Assembly (NCBI GenBank): GCA_977006965.1
Contig: OZ345379.1
Location: 1,054,001-1,118,000 of the forward strand
DNA from: Phymatolithon calcareum
Taxonomy: Eukaryota; Rhodophyta; Florideophyceae; Hapalidiales
Reading direction: 5' to 3'
DNA: 64,000 nucleotides
The translations under genes and the position numbers were made by a program. Of this stretch, positions 20,158-30,462 are shown piece after piece (positions within the stretch are counted from its first letter, which is position 1; the number at the start of each line of letters is the position of its first letter). The notes under the pieces are model-generated. The model saw nothing but the letters and a program-made list of their open reading frames with translations, was not told the DNA's origin and did no database searches.

Positions 20158-20885
20158 AAACCAGCCAACTGTCGAATGGAAAAATGCGTTGCAGCAACGG
20201 AGAGCTCTAATTGTTTCCGTATGCCAACTATATCGGGACGTCGGGATAAATGCTGCCTCAATAGTACCGATCACTGCTGTGCAATTTGCGGCCAACTTAG
20301 CTCATTCGTGTGCTCGCGCCGAACGGCGAGCCACTTTCCGATATGGCTAAGATCTGTGTGGCAGGACTCGCAGGCGCGGCGTCCGCGATTGTGTCAACAC
20401 CGGCGGAACTCGTAATGATCAGGCAGCAGCGGCGCCAGGCTGGACTCGGCATCACTGCAAAAGAGGCTCTAGCATCTGTGCCATTCCGCGGCTTCGCGCT
20501 TGCCGCCGCACGCGACGGCACCTTCACAGCGGGATACCTTGGCCTTGCGCCGGTATTAGCTGATAAGGTTGCCGCGATGGTGAGAAATGGCGAGGGAGAG
20601 GCGCCACCGGCGTGGGCACGAACCGCTGGCAGCGTAGTGGCAGGCGTATTTGCAGGAACTGCAAGTCATGGATTTGATACGGTGAAGACTGCACTACAAG
20701 GCGCGGAGAAAGGTGAACCATCGGGCACGTTCGCGGCTGCGAGGGTGGTCATGCAGGAAGGAGTTCGCTTCAAAGCACTGTTTACAGGACTTTTTCCAAG
20801 AGGATTGAGAATCGTTGTCGCCGTCGTCATACTGCAAGAATGCAAAGTCCGACTAGAACCGGCGCTCTTTCCCTCAAAGACATGA
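20158..20885 (+). pseudogene. mitochondrial carrier, 5'-truncated frameshifted copy
   Basis: Matches codons 40-283 of the carrier at 1053-1904. It lacks the first 39 codons. A 2-nt deletion near 20302 shifts the frame, after which the frame is open from 20310 to 20885 and still contains TPAELVMIR and HGFDTVK. Most changes in the open part are conservative. Without the first repeat it could not form the normal six-helix carrier. Confidence 0.85.
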
Positions 20886-21839
20886 CGAATGCTGGAACAG
20901 GGGAAGAGTACAAGAAAGAAATTTTGACTTTATCCTATCATGTCTTTTGGATTTTTTGGATTCGAAGAGGGTGGAGTGGATGCTTCCTTTGCAGTTTAAG
21001 TCCTTTGTACTGATAGTTGTAATTTTTTATGACTTATTTGATAGTGCAGTCGAAAACAGTATGTTTTGTTCCCCTTGAAAGTTTTGAAACTATTAGTCCA
21101 GCTGTTGCTGAAATAGTTCTCCTTGTCCTCGTCAGGGCCGACGAAATGCTGCCCCGACCTTTCAGAACTCGTATCCAAATTGAATCGTAAAATGTCGATT
21201 TCAGAAAAAATCTTATCAATAGTCATGCGGAACGATTCATATCTTCGCACTGCAGCACCGCTGTAGCACCACTTGGCTATTTGGCAGTCTCCGTACATCT
21301 TGGAGGAGAACGGAATAAGGGAATCATCTCCGAGTCCCTAGCCCGTATGTACAAATTTGGCCGGGATCTGGCAAAGTGCACGAATATCATTCCCAAAAAG
21401 AGTAAAATCTGGAAAAGCTCCATCAGTTCGCATTGTGAAAGAGGAACGAATTGAGACGATAGGAAAGGATTCCTGCCTTAAAATTGTTAGCCACTTTCTT
21501 TTACGTGTCTTGGGCTACAGTTTGGCTTTTTGAGTCCCCTTCGGCGTCCTATCACCACCAAGCGTAGCACCTCAAAAGCAGTGCAACGAACGCGAATAAT
21601 TGCTCATCTTCTACGGCAATTAGCTATGGAGAGGTATCCCTCGAGCTTTTATCACCGCATCTGAAGCACTCAAATCTGGGGCACCCCGAAGTTTCGACCA
21701 AACCGCGCCGCAGTACACACATTCAGAGCAATCAGCATATTTCTCTGGAGGTTCCGAATTTTCGAATTGGTTCTTAGCTGCAACCACTCCAGTGTTGTTC
21801 ATGAAGAGTCTCATTCCAGCACTGAGGCATCTAAGAATT
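20886..21839. repeat. carrier-locus duplicate, 3' flank
   Basis: To about 21570 it matches 1905-3005. The LINE-A insertion of copy 1 is absent, so it is an empty site (about 21450-21475). From 21571 to 21839 nothing was recognised. Confidence 0.75.
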
Positions 21840-22065
21840 TACAATGCTAGAAGCCTCAAGTGCTAAGACTGGTACACTGACATCGAGTCCCGACAGATTC
21901 TCCATTGCCGAGCAGCGCTACTTAAAACCCTATGCAGAGGCCGAACCAACTGATTCACCAACACACATTCAAGCCAACCATACAGATACCACTTCACGCA
22001 CAAAAACATCATGTTCCTCATTAAGCCTCATCCATCATGGTTTCCGCCTTCCCCACTTTCCAGGA
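21840..22065 (+). pseudogene. 5' scrap of the Cys-rich secreted-protein family
   Basis: Resembles 57585-57790: a GCCTCAAG start, CATTGCCGAGCAGCGCTACT-like middle, then CCTCATC(C/A)ATCATGG. Similarity ends just after the ATG, so no protein is encoded. Confidence 0.5.
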
Positions 22066-22604
22066 GCTCTTGTTACGAATCAAGAACGTTTTGAGTAGCC
22101 AGAGGACTTTCGCTTAGAGAATATCGCAAGAGCTGCCTCGTTACTCCAAGGTGAGGTTTTGGGAGCTCTCAAAATAAAATCATCTGTAGAAGCTGTTACA
22201 CTAGGAGTCGCCATGGCACTGGCCGTGTGAGCATGGTTCAGGTGTTGTGTGAGGGTTGGAATCAAGAAGTAGGTTTAGTTGGCCATTTTCGACAAACCGA
22301 TTTACCGGTCGACGATGGAAGTCTGTCTCGGTATCACCTGTTGATGATTTATGAGAATGTCGATGATCGTGACCCTGCTACTTGGGGTTGACTACATTGT
22401 CTTATATACCATAAATGATCTATGAATCGAACTACAGAAAGCTACCGTGAGGAGGAAAGAATGCACTAAAATGATGACGCCCCGTAGCTTACCCGTCATC
22501 ACGTGCCCACGGAAGTCTCATCTCACGCCAGTAGATCTTGTGGCTGTGAAGAAGGGAATTAAAAAGGAGGGAAAAACATAGTTGGAGCTTTAGCTTGGAG
22601 TCGG
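22066..22604. other. no supported gene
   Basis: About 540 bp upstream of the gypsy LTR. No domain, repeat or RNA gene recognised. Confidence 0.5.
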
Positions 22605-22609
22605 TCCAC

Positions 22610-22964
22610 TGTTGTGGTGGGAATCAGGAAGGTCGTGTTCAATCGGATTCTTGCCAGTTTATTGAACAAGACGAAGCTTGTCTGCCTTAAGTACTAATTT
22701 CTACCCACTCGGACCGTACTCTACAATAGTACGGTTACCGGGACATTATTGCTTGCGTATCCTTATTAGGGTTCCAGGCAATAGCAATGCTCGATTAGGG
22801 CTCAACACTGTACACGACACAATACAGGTTTCGTGTACTCCCGATTTTGGAGCTCGAGATTGGCATGTGGTCAACGTAATCCACATGGTTGAGAGGAAGT
22901 AATTGCCGGCGCTCGGAGCACATATCTGCTCCGTTTCGTGTAGCGCTTGTATCACATCACGACA
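22610..22964 (-). repeat. gypsy 3' LTR
   Basis: 355 bp, differing from the other LTR at only two positions near the plus-strand left end (about 22617 and 22621). A purine tract GGAAGGGGGTGA (minus strand, 22965-22976) directly borders it, as expected for plus-strand priming. Confidence 0.92.
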
Positions 22965-22985
22965 TCACCCCCTTCCAGGTTCACA

Positions 22986-23147
22986 CTATGCACGACGCTG
23001 TTTGGTTTTCGAGCTTCTTGTAGGTCGGACCGATTTCCAATATTTCCGAATCACGTCTATATCGTCAAAGTTTTCGACTGGCTCCCATCCAGGCTCGATA
23101 GCATCATCTTTCCATGCGACGAAATATTCAAATTTTCCGTTAGACAT
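22986..23147 (-). pseudogene. integrase C-terminal chromodomain
   Basis: A 53-residue open stretch with EYFVAWKDD and GWEPVENFDDID..IRKYW. It fits the chromodomain pattern Y-x-V-x-W-(K)..W-E-P-x-x-N-x that marks chromodomain gypsy elements. It lies just before the polypurine tract, in the expected place. Confidence 0.75.
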
Positions 23148-23517
23148 GCTTTATAGCATGCGACTGGGGCTCGAATGCCGGGTCTCCGTTTTCACGCTGG
23201 ACAAGCTTTAACTGGTCTGCAGGTACGCTGCGCTTCAACGTTTCTCCCAACTTATCTTGTAGAACATAGGCTCCCCACGATTTTTCAGGACGACAACAAA
23301 CGGAACTTCATAAACCGGGTCCCACTTTGAGTCTCTCGCCTGGTCCACATAATCACGACTGAGCCAGGCGGAAAAGCATCATCCGGGATTATTCGGCGTG
23401 AGTCCTCACAAAAATCAGTGAGAACGGAGTTGCGCCGGTCAGGGCCGAAGTCTTGGCGTTAAAAGACATGTGGACAGACGGAACGTAGTTCGGTCAATCA
23501 TGCATTACACCTTCAAC

Positions 23518-24206
23518 TTACTTCGTCAGAACATTTTCGTTTGTAGCATTGGTGCGCTCAACTGCGCCGTTTGTGCGTGGGTTGTAAGCTGAGATAGTAC
23601 GGCGGTTAATCCCGTTAAGCTTCGTCAGCTCTTCAGTCATTTGATTCACAAAGTCGGTTCTATTGTCCAACTGAATTGCTTTAGGGACACCAAGAATCGA
23701 AAATATGTTCCCCAGTTCTCTCGCGATTACGTCCATCTTCTTGCTGGAAAGTTATCGAAGGATGACGAACCGGGGCATCATATCGGATACAACAAACAGT
23801 GTATCCATGCCAGTATCGCTCACAGAGTGCGGAGTCACAATATCTATGGCGATGTGGTCCCATGGAACCTGTGCAGTGATAGATTTGAGAGGATGGTATC
23901 CTCTCAGAAGAATATTGTACCTTAAACATGGGGTACAACGAGAAATCACTGTTTTGATATCAGCTTGCGAAATACCTCGTGCTCGCCGAAGTGTCCAAAG
24001 TTATGAGCCTTTGACAGTAACTCCATCTTGTGGGTGTCATTCAGCGGGGGCGGCTTGTCGCATACGACGTGATCCACGGTCATATTTTGAAAGCTCAAAG
24101 CTTCCATATTTCTGCTAAATCCGTCATCTACCACATTTGACAACCCACGTACATTCACAACTTCAAAATCGTGCTCCATTAAAGTGTCGAACCAACTTAT
24201 AATCAT
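23518..24206 (-). pseudogene. gypsy integrase
   Basis: Pieces: 24206-23946 with the H..H part of the zinc-binding HHCC module (KAHNFGHFGEHEV), then the C..C pair and the first catalytic Asp (PWDHIAIDIV), then 23736-23518 with QLDNRTDFV (second Asp) and AYNPRTNGAVERTN (catalytic Glu). Frame changes lie between the pieces. Confidence 0.8.
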
Positions 24207-24210
24207 GTGG

Positions 24211-24961
24211 TCAAGTTATTCCGGGAGAACAAGTACGTGAGAGCCTTGTGGTCTGTTTGTACAGTAAATTTCCGTCCTGTAATATATGTTCGAAATTTTC
24301 GGGCGGCCGACAACATATCTTTTTTAGTAGCAGAGTAATTACTTCAGACTGGCTCAATGAGCGATATGCGAAACACAAAGTCTTCAACCCGCCGTTATCG
24401 CATTCTTGAGCAATCCAGGCACCTAGACCGAAGTCAGATGCGTTAGTGCCGTTATGCATTCCCTTGAACTGTCGGGGTGCGCCAGTATAACATCGCGAGC
24501 GATGCCCTGACGCAATTTCTAGAACGCCTCCTCCATCCTTTCTATCCATCTTAGTTATCTTTTGTGCTTTCGTACTTCGTCAAACGGGGCAGGAACACTT
24601 GAAGGCTGATCCGAGGAACCAGAACAGCTGATTCACAGTTTCGGGCTAGAGAAGACACCATTGTTTTGATTCCAAAAGGCGCACATGTAAAGCGGAAGTG
24701 CTTTCCCTTCCACATGAAAGCTGTCCAGCCACGGTTCGCTTCCGGAATTCGAAATATGAAATAAGAGTCCCTGATATCGATTGTGGTGTACAAAACTTCA
24801 GGGGAGCGCAGGGACCCGCCTGATTGATGATTTCATGAATCTTGGGGAGAGGGTAAGATACGTCCGGCAACCTCTGGTTCGGCATACGCATGTCAAGACA
24901 GGGCCTGACGTCGACTTTGCTGTCGTATGCATCTTTCTTAGGAACAGCCAGCATTGGGAAG
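24211..24961 (-). pseudogene. gypsy reverse transcriptase and RNase H
   Basis: The RT N-terminus (SFPMLAVPKKDAYDSKVDVR, LDMRMPNQRLPDVSYPLPKI) is followed after a frameshift by YTTIDIRDSYF and FTCAPFGIK. The YxDD region is not preserved as a clean motif. RNase H remains as NASDFGLGAWIAQ in 24549-24211. Non-functional. Confidence 0.8.
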
Positions 24962-25316
24962 CTGTGGGGTTCAACGCCACTATCATACCCTCCATTTCCT
25001 ACAAGACTAACTCCGTTCAAATTGTCATTACAGTTTGCATTTACAGCAAGCCCTTACAGATATCATTACAGTCATTACAGTACCATAGGTTTCGATGCGT
25101 ACTTACACCATGCAGGATCAACAAGGGCAAACCCCAGAACCGCTGCTTACATGTACTTACACTGTAAGCAACTCGGCGGCGCCTGCGGCGGGCTAGGAAG
25201 CCGCGAAGCGGCTTCCAGATTCTTCCATTGACCCAATTCTCATACTGCCAAGTCATCTTTTGATCCATTGTTTTTTCTATGAAGGTCGACGCTTCGCACC
25301 GCCCTTGGCTTTCCGC

Positions 25317-25526
25317 CAGGGAACAAACTGACCACAACCAGTGTGCCAACTTGTGCGATTTACAACCCCACAGAAGCAGTTGCTGCAGCCCTCTTGCGCG
25401 TGCTCAATATCTACATTTTTCTTCCACACTCCAATCTTCTCATCCACTCGTGCTTCATCGCGTTTCGAAACTTTGGGGTTTGAGACGCACAAGTTGGCAC
25501 ACTGGCTTTAGTCGGGTTGTTCCCTG
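25317..25526. repeat. small inverted-repeat element (MITE-like)
   Basis: Begins CAGGGAACAA and ends TTGTTCCCTG. The arms (25317-25360 and 25483-25526) share a further CCAGTGTGCCAACTTGTGCG in inverted form. About 210 bp. No target duplication seen, and parts overlap a minus-strand open frame. Confidence 0.5.
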
Positions 25527-26719
25527 ACAAACGGTGAGGGCGGCGCGAAGCCGTGCCCTTTATAGATAAAGAAATGGAGCAAAGTGTTGCACAATTGGAC
25601 CAAATCGATAGTTTAATTATAGTCCGATCGGTTTATCATAAGCAGTACAGTGCGGCTCAGTTGTCAAGAGAAAATTTCAAGTGGCATACTTATGATAAGG
25701 TCCGGGTTCGATTCCAAGTGAGGACTGACACAAGGTCAAATCTGATCGGATGAATCTGATGGGATGAATCAAATGGCTTCTCATTGGGTGATAGTAATAA
25801 ATCAAACAAGTGCTAATTGGCTGCTATAAGGCAAACTTCCATTTGCTAAATAGATACATTCATTCGAAGCCGATTGGACAAGCAAAGGCCACAGCATGAG
25901 AACCGATTGGTTACAAGAGGATTTGGTTGATTGCCTGATACTGTGCCACAATGGCAGCAAAGATCTATATAAGGGGTAGCTGAGGGGTTAGTAGAGGGTG
26001 ACGTCCTCGAGCGAAAGTGAACGAGCGTTGAAAAAAAAGTAAGTTAAATTTAAACTTTCGCGAAGCGCGGGCGCGAATAAGACGCGCGACACCGACGCGA
26101 GCGTTTCCCCTTCTTTAGAGGCAAGGCTCTATATCCGCGTGGCTTAGAGCTTATAAGTCGTGATTAGAGGTTGTGATCTAAACAAGAACAAAGGAAAGAA
26201 GTGAGGTTGTGGGAATTAGATTAGAATTAGACTACTGTTGCATCCTATATTTTCTTCGTTCTATAACGGCTGTCAGCCGGAACGGGCGTCTCTTCTGTAA
26301 AGCGGAGGCGGGATGGAATCTCGGATAGACCAACGGAGTCCAATATAATCTAATCTCCGACACTGGGGTCTAAACTACTACTATCAAAGTGTTCTCTAAG
26401 TGTACTGTAGTGTAAAGAGAGGTAGGTTTAAGTAGTTCAGAAGCTGACACAAGTTTAGAGTGACTGGGCAAGCGAAGGACCGAACGGAAGCCCCATCGGA
26501 CCGGACCGAGCAAGCGGGTGACCCTAAACCGGCAGCAGTGACGTCCAATCAGGGACGAGCAGAAGGGTTGAACCAAAAACTGCGCTTAGAGCGCTAGAGG
26601 GAGAAAGTTGATAAAATTAATCGCGAAACAACTCGTATTCAGAAGAAAACGGGAAAACTTCGACCTCGTACAAATACGGCTGAGCAAGGAAAGGTGCATA
26701 GAGCCGCAAAAAAAGCAAA

Positions 26720-26950
26720 GAATAAGAAATCCAAATTCCCTAAAACTTGCATTATTTGAAATACACCTGGGAAAAAATATTCATTTAGTAGCTTCGATCA
26801 GTGGATTGCACATTCAGAGAGCAAGTCGCACGAGAAGAAGAAGTTGGAACGTGATATTCCACTTCACGGGTGTACTGTGTGTGGAATTGCGAAGTTTCAT
26901 GATCACGCCCAGCGCAGGGATCACCTCAACGGCAACCGTCATTCCTGAAA
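26720..26950 (+). pseudogene. double zinc-finger protein remnant
   Basis: A plus-strand frame reads CII then TGA, KKYSFSSFDQWIAHSESKSH, a linker, and a second finger CTVC..HLNGNRH ending at a TGA. Both follow a C-x2-C..H-x5-H pattern like U1-type fingers. In the first finger the second Cys is replaced by TGA. It lies inside the inverted-repeat element and may be captured or be part of its gene. Confidence 0.5.
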
Positions 26951-27796
26951 CGTTCAAAGTTTCAATCGTGATAACAACAATTAGATCTAGTTAAAGAGCT
27001 GAGATAAATTGGATTAAATTGGAATAGAATAGTTCAGTGGCTGTGTGATCTACTGAACGTACTTGGTGTGAGTATATGCCGCTTTGGCTTAGTATTCTAT
27101 TCTATATTGTTGTGTGACACACGTGTGAGTGCTGTACGATCACTATATCCCAGTTCATTACAGCGTTCTTTCTGTAAGTAAACCAGGACTTTGTGAAACG
27201 TTTTGGACTTTGTGGCTACGTGTGGGCGCTAAGTTCGGCCCAAATTTAAGGTTAAGACGGTACCGCAACAAAAGGATGATTTGGTAGTATGACAAATGGA
27301 CCAATGGAAAATCCTTGCTGCTCACAGTGTAAGAAGCACAACGTAAGAATATGTAAGCTGTAAGCAGCGGTTCTAGGGTTTGCCCTTGGTGATCCTTCAT
27401 GGTGTAACTACGCATCGAAACCTACGGTACTGTAATTACGGTAATGATGTCTGTAAGGGGCTAGCTGTAAATGAAAGCTGTAATGACAATTTGAAGCGAG
27501 GTCGTCTTAGAGGAAATGGAGAGTATGATTGTGGCGTTGGACGCCACAGAAACATAGTTCACGCACTTCCAAATTTGCTCTGTATTTTTGGGATGGAGAT
27601 TAAGCGCGGCAAGCTCATGTGTTCATCAGCTCGAAGCTGGGATGAGCTCGTTCGAAGCTAGGGCCTCGGCCACAGCAGGCGAGAGCTCTTCTGCTGTAAG
27701 ACCATCAATAAGCTCCGATTTTGCAGAGTTCTCGTCACTCTCCGTGGTTCCGACGTTGCTTCCAGAACGTGGTTCCACTGGAACACCTCGGATTTC

Positions 27797-28400
27797 CTAC
27801 CCAAAAGCATCAAAGTGACATAGCCCAATCACTAAGTCTCTTCCAGGTGGCATTTTCGTAACGTCCGGGGAGCACAAGACTCTCTTCTCTCCGTTCCTTA
27901 CTTCAATATCCACCATGCCGATACGATCGGCAAGCTTCTCACCGGCACCATCTCTGATAATACCACTTGCTGGTAGTATTGCAAGTTCGTTCTCATCCCC
28001 AAACTTCTTCGCGATAAACATACTTGTCGCGCCGCTATCCACCAATGCAGTGCCAGGTAACTTATCGATCTCAACAGGGGTGTACATCAACAACCTTGTC
28101 CCCTCAGAAAGTTGGGTATTGAAGTGTTCGTGGTCATTAAAAAATCTTCTTTCCTCATCACTGTCAGATCGAACGTCCAGTTGCTGCTCATCAACCTCTT
28201 CTTCCACATCGAGGTTGTTATGTTGTTGGTCATCGTCATCACAAACGTGACCATGCTTACACGTCTTCTTGCATCGGAAGCACAATGTTTTGACAGGGAC
28301 CGACGGTTTTGTGTCCTTGTTCGCCGGTTTCGGACGGCGACCTTCCGTTAGATCTCGGTTCTTAGAAGTAATGTGACCTCATTTCTTGCATATTTTACAG
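27797..28400 (-). pseudogene. gypsy zinc knuckles and aspartic protease
   Basis: A degraded knuckle CKICKK, then TGA, then GH (about 28385-28350) precedes a second Cys cluster CFRCKKTCKHGHVC and an acidic linker. Then comes the protease core TALVDSGATSMFI with the catalytic DSG. The frame is open from 28285 to 27797. Confidence 0.8.
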
Positions 28401-28759
28401 AACCTCTTTCTCGTGCGTTACTTGATTCTTTCTCAGATTGCTTTGCAGCCTCCTCGACCACTCTCGGCTGTAGACGAGCCACGTTAAGCGCAATAGTATT
28501 CTGGACCTCCCAAGAAATCGATTCTTTAAACGGGGTGTCTCGGGTTCGGTTCCGCACGGTAAGAGTTGCTGCCCTTGATACGTGCATCAATTCTTGCAGT
28601 TTTATCGTCGAGTCCATTTATAAAAATGGCGATCAGTGCTTCATCTTCATCCTGCTTTCCAGTTCTTTGTAGGAGACTGGTGAAGCAGTCGCTGTAATTG
28701 CTGCACAGACTCGTTTTTTCCTAAGGTAATGTTTATCATCTCTTTGAGTAGCTTATCCT

Positions 28760-29311
28760 TTAACACAGGGGACTCGAAACGAGAAAAACTTTTGTCTCCA
28801 GTTCGCGCCAACTCAAGTCCTTGAGATCATGCAAAGCCCAATGATGGTCAACCGCAGACAATACAGTAAGGAAGGCTGCGAACCATCTGTCTTCAGGTAG
28901 TAAGTGAGCTTCGGACAGAGTTTTGCACTGGCCCAAAAATTCGAAGGCATCCGTTATCGATTCCATAGACTCACCCCGAAATTTTGGGTGTCTCGGCACT
29001 CTGCCACGGGTGGAATGATAAACATCCATCGACCTGTCACTGGTAGAGCTAGTATTAATCAAAGAACGGGTGGTACTGAGCCGGTTATTAGCTTTCTCAA
29101 AGTTTGCAACGAGCTCGTCACGCTGCTTTGCCAGCTCATTCTTCTTCCACGTAAACGCCGATTTAGCATTAGCACCCAGAGCGTCGTAGTCAACGGCATC
29201 TGTGTGGTTGAAGAATTGGTCCTGCACAACGAGGTAATTTTCAACAAAGCAGTCAAACTCTCTTTGCTGCCTTTTAATAAGCGCCAGCAGCATCGGTTGC
29301 CAGTTTGCCAT
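28760..29311 (-). pseudogene. gypsy gag, N-terminal part
   Basis: A 183-residue frame from an ATG at 29311, with a helical N-terminus and a capsid-like region (FRGESMESITDAFEFLGQC, then LPEDRWFAAFLTVL). The downstream frame is broken before the zinc knuckles. Confidence 0.7.
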
Positions 29312-29376
29312 GATTGCGCCAACTGATGAAGCGCGTCAAGCGCCTAACAGTATGGCGAGTAGAAGATTGAAAAAAA

Positions 29377-29731
29377 TGTTGTGCTGGTAATCAGGAAGGT
29401 CGTGTTCAATCGGATTCTTGCCAGTTTATTGAACAAGACGAAGCTTGTCTGCCTTAAGTACTAATTTCTACCCACTCGGACCGTACTCTACAATAGTACG
29501 GTTACCGGGACATTATTGCTTGCGTATCCTTATTAGGGTTCCAGGCAATAGCAATGCTCGATTAGGGCTCAACACTGTACACGACACAATACAGGTTTCG
29601 TGTACTCCCGATTTTGGAGCTCGAGATTGGCATGTGGTCAACGTAATCCACATGGTTGAGAGGAAGTAATTGCCGGCGCTCGGAGCACATATCTGCTCCG
29701 TTTCGTGTAGCGCTTGTATCACATCACGACA
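29377..29731 (-). repeat. gypsy 5' LTR
   Basis: 355 bp, 353 identical to the 3' LTR. No tRNA primer-binding site starting TGG is seen just inside it; the adjoining minus-strand sequence is a T run. Confidence 0.9.
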
Positions 29732-29949
29732 CCCACGAAGGAAGGCCAATATCCTTCCGTGAGGAGTTATGTCAGCCAGAGCACTGCTCTTCATTGCAGA
29801 GACGATAAGACTGGACAAGGAATCCTCGCGCGAGGCTTGGCCGGCCTTGCACGGCAAGCAATACGTGGAAGGTCCAGCCTCTGTGGATGGATGTCAACGG
29901 GTCTTCCACAAACAGAAGATTCCGGAGATCAACATCATCAAATATCCCG

Positions 29950-30462
29950 CTTCCCCATTTGTACCAACATCACGGCCTTCGCTGCCGTTGTCGCCCTCCT
30001 TGCTCTCTCGGCCCTTGCCAACGATCACCGTACGCGTCAATGCTACCAGAACTACCAGAAATGCTGCTACAACGATGTGGAGTGCCGATACCTTTGCAAG
30101 ACAGTAAAACCCGAGCCACGCTGTGAATAAAAGCAGTGCAACAAGATGCGCAAGACTTATTGCACGGTGGCGAAGAAAACTGTTCCCACAAAGGCGTGTG
30201 GATACTACGGGTGTAAAGTGAAGTACGTTGATATCGTGGATAAGGCGTGTAAGCCGGTGTACGGAGATAGGTGCAAGCGGATCAAGGCGATTTGCATCAA
30301 GTACAAGGTGTTCCAGTACATCAAGTATTGTCCTAAGCTGGAATGCAAGGTTTGGGAGACCGAGGGCAACTCGTTGTCACCGACGGAATTGGTGGGGTAG
30401 TATGGTAATCTTTTGAAGACGATTTCGGGGCACAGGAAGATTGTCGAGCAGCAGGGTTAGGA
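29950..30462 (+). pseudogene. Cys-rich secreted protein, copy 1
   Basis: The plus strand reads a signal-peptide-like stretch (FAAVVALLALSALA) and then a Cys-rich domain (NYQKCCYNDVEC, KACGYYGCKVKYVD, KYCPKLECK). The expected ATG has become ACG, a TAA replaces a Tyr codon near 30127, and one Cys is Arg. It is interrupted at its end by hAT-B copy 1. The family was not recognised. Extracellular location is inferred from the signal-like segment. Confidence 0.65.

Larger units (their letters stand above)
24962..27549. mobile_element. DNA element with long terminal inverted repeats, nested in the gypsy pol gene
   Basis: The left arm from 24962 inward to about 25170 is the reverse complement, at about 85 percent by eye, of the right arm 27549 back to about 27320. 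Both start CTGTGG. The arms contain TTACAG repeated at short intervals. The interior has no intact transposase. Minus-strand stretches at 25492-25170 contain a cluster of Cys residues (C..CFC) and a NWVNGRIWKP peptide but no recognised domain. No clear target duplication is visible, so the superfamily is undecided. Confidence 0.7.
22605..29736 (-). mobile_element. Ty3/gypsy chromodomain-type LTR retrotransposon, decayed
   Basis: Two 355-bp direct repeats beginning TG and ending CA (22610-22964 and 29377-29731) bound a minus-strand element. Flanking 5-mers are TCCAC (22605-22609) and CCCAC (29732-29736), a target duplication with one mismatch. Read on the minus strand the order is gag, zinc knuckle and protease, RT, RNase H, integrase, chromodomain, polypurine tract. 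This is the Ty3/gypsy order. Many stops and shifts break the genes, and another element is inserted between protease and RT. Confidence 0.9.

Noticed and set aside
22678-22902. Identical 74-codon frames at 22678 and 29445 as a duplicated gene
   Set aside because: They lie wholly inside the two gypsy LTRs; identity comes from the LTRs.
25651-25715. tRNA-like A and B boxes (GGCTCAGTTG and GGTTCGATTCC) as a tRNA gene
   Set aside because: No acceptor stem or T stem pairing could be made; at most a tRNA-derived scrap.
24950-27560. The long inverted repeat as an inverted duplication of the gypsy pol gene
   Set aside because: The outer 70 bp can be read as a pol-like peptide on both arms, but the RT motif block starts just outside the left arm and does not recur at the right arm, so a transposon with its own ends fits better.
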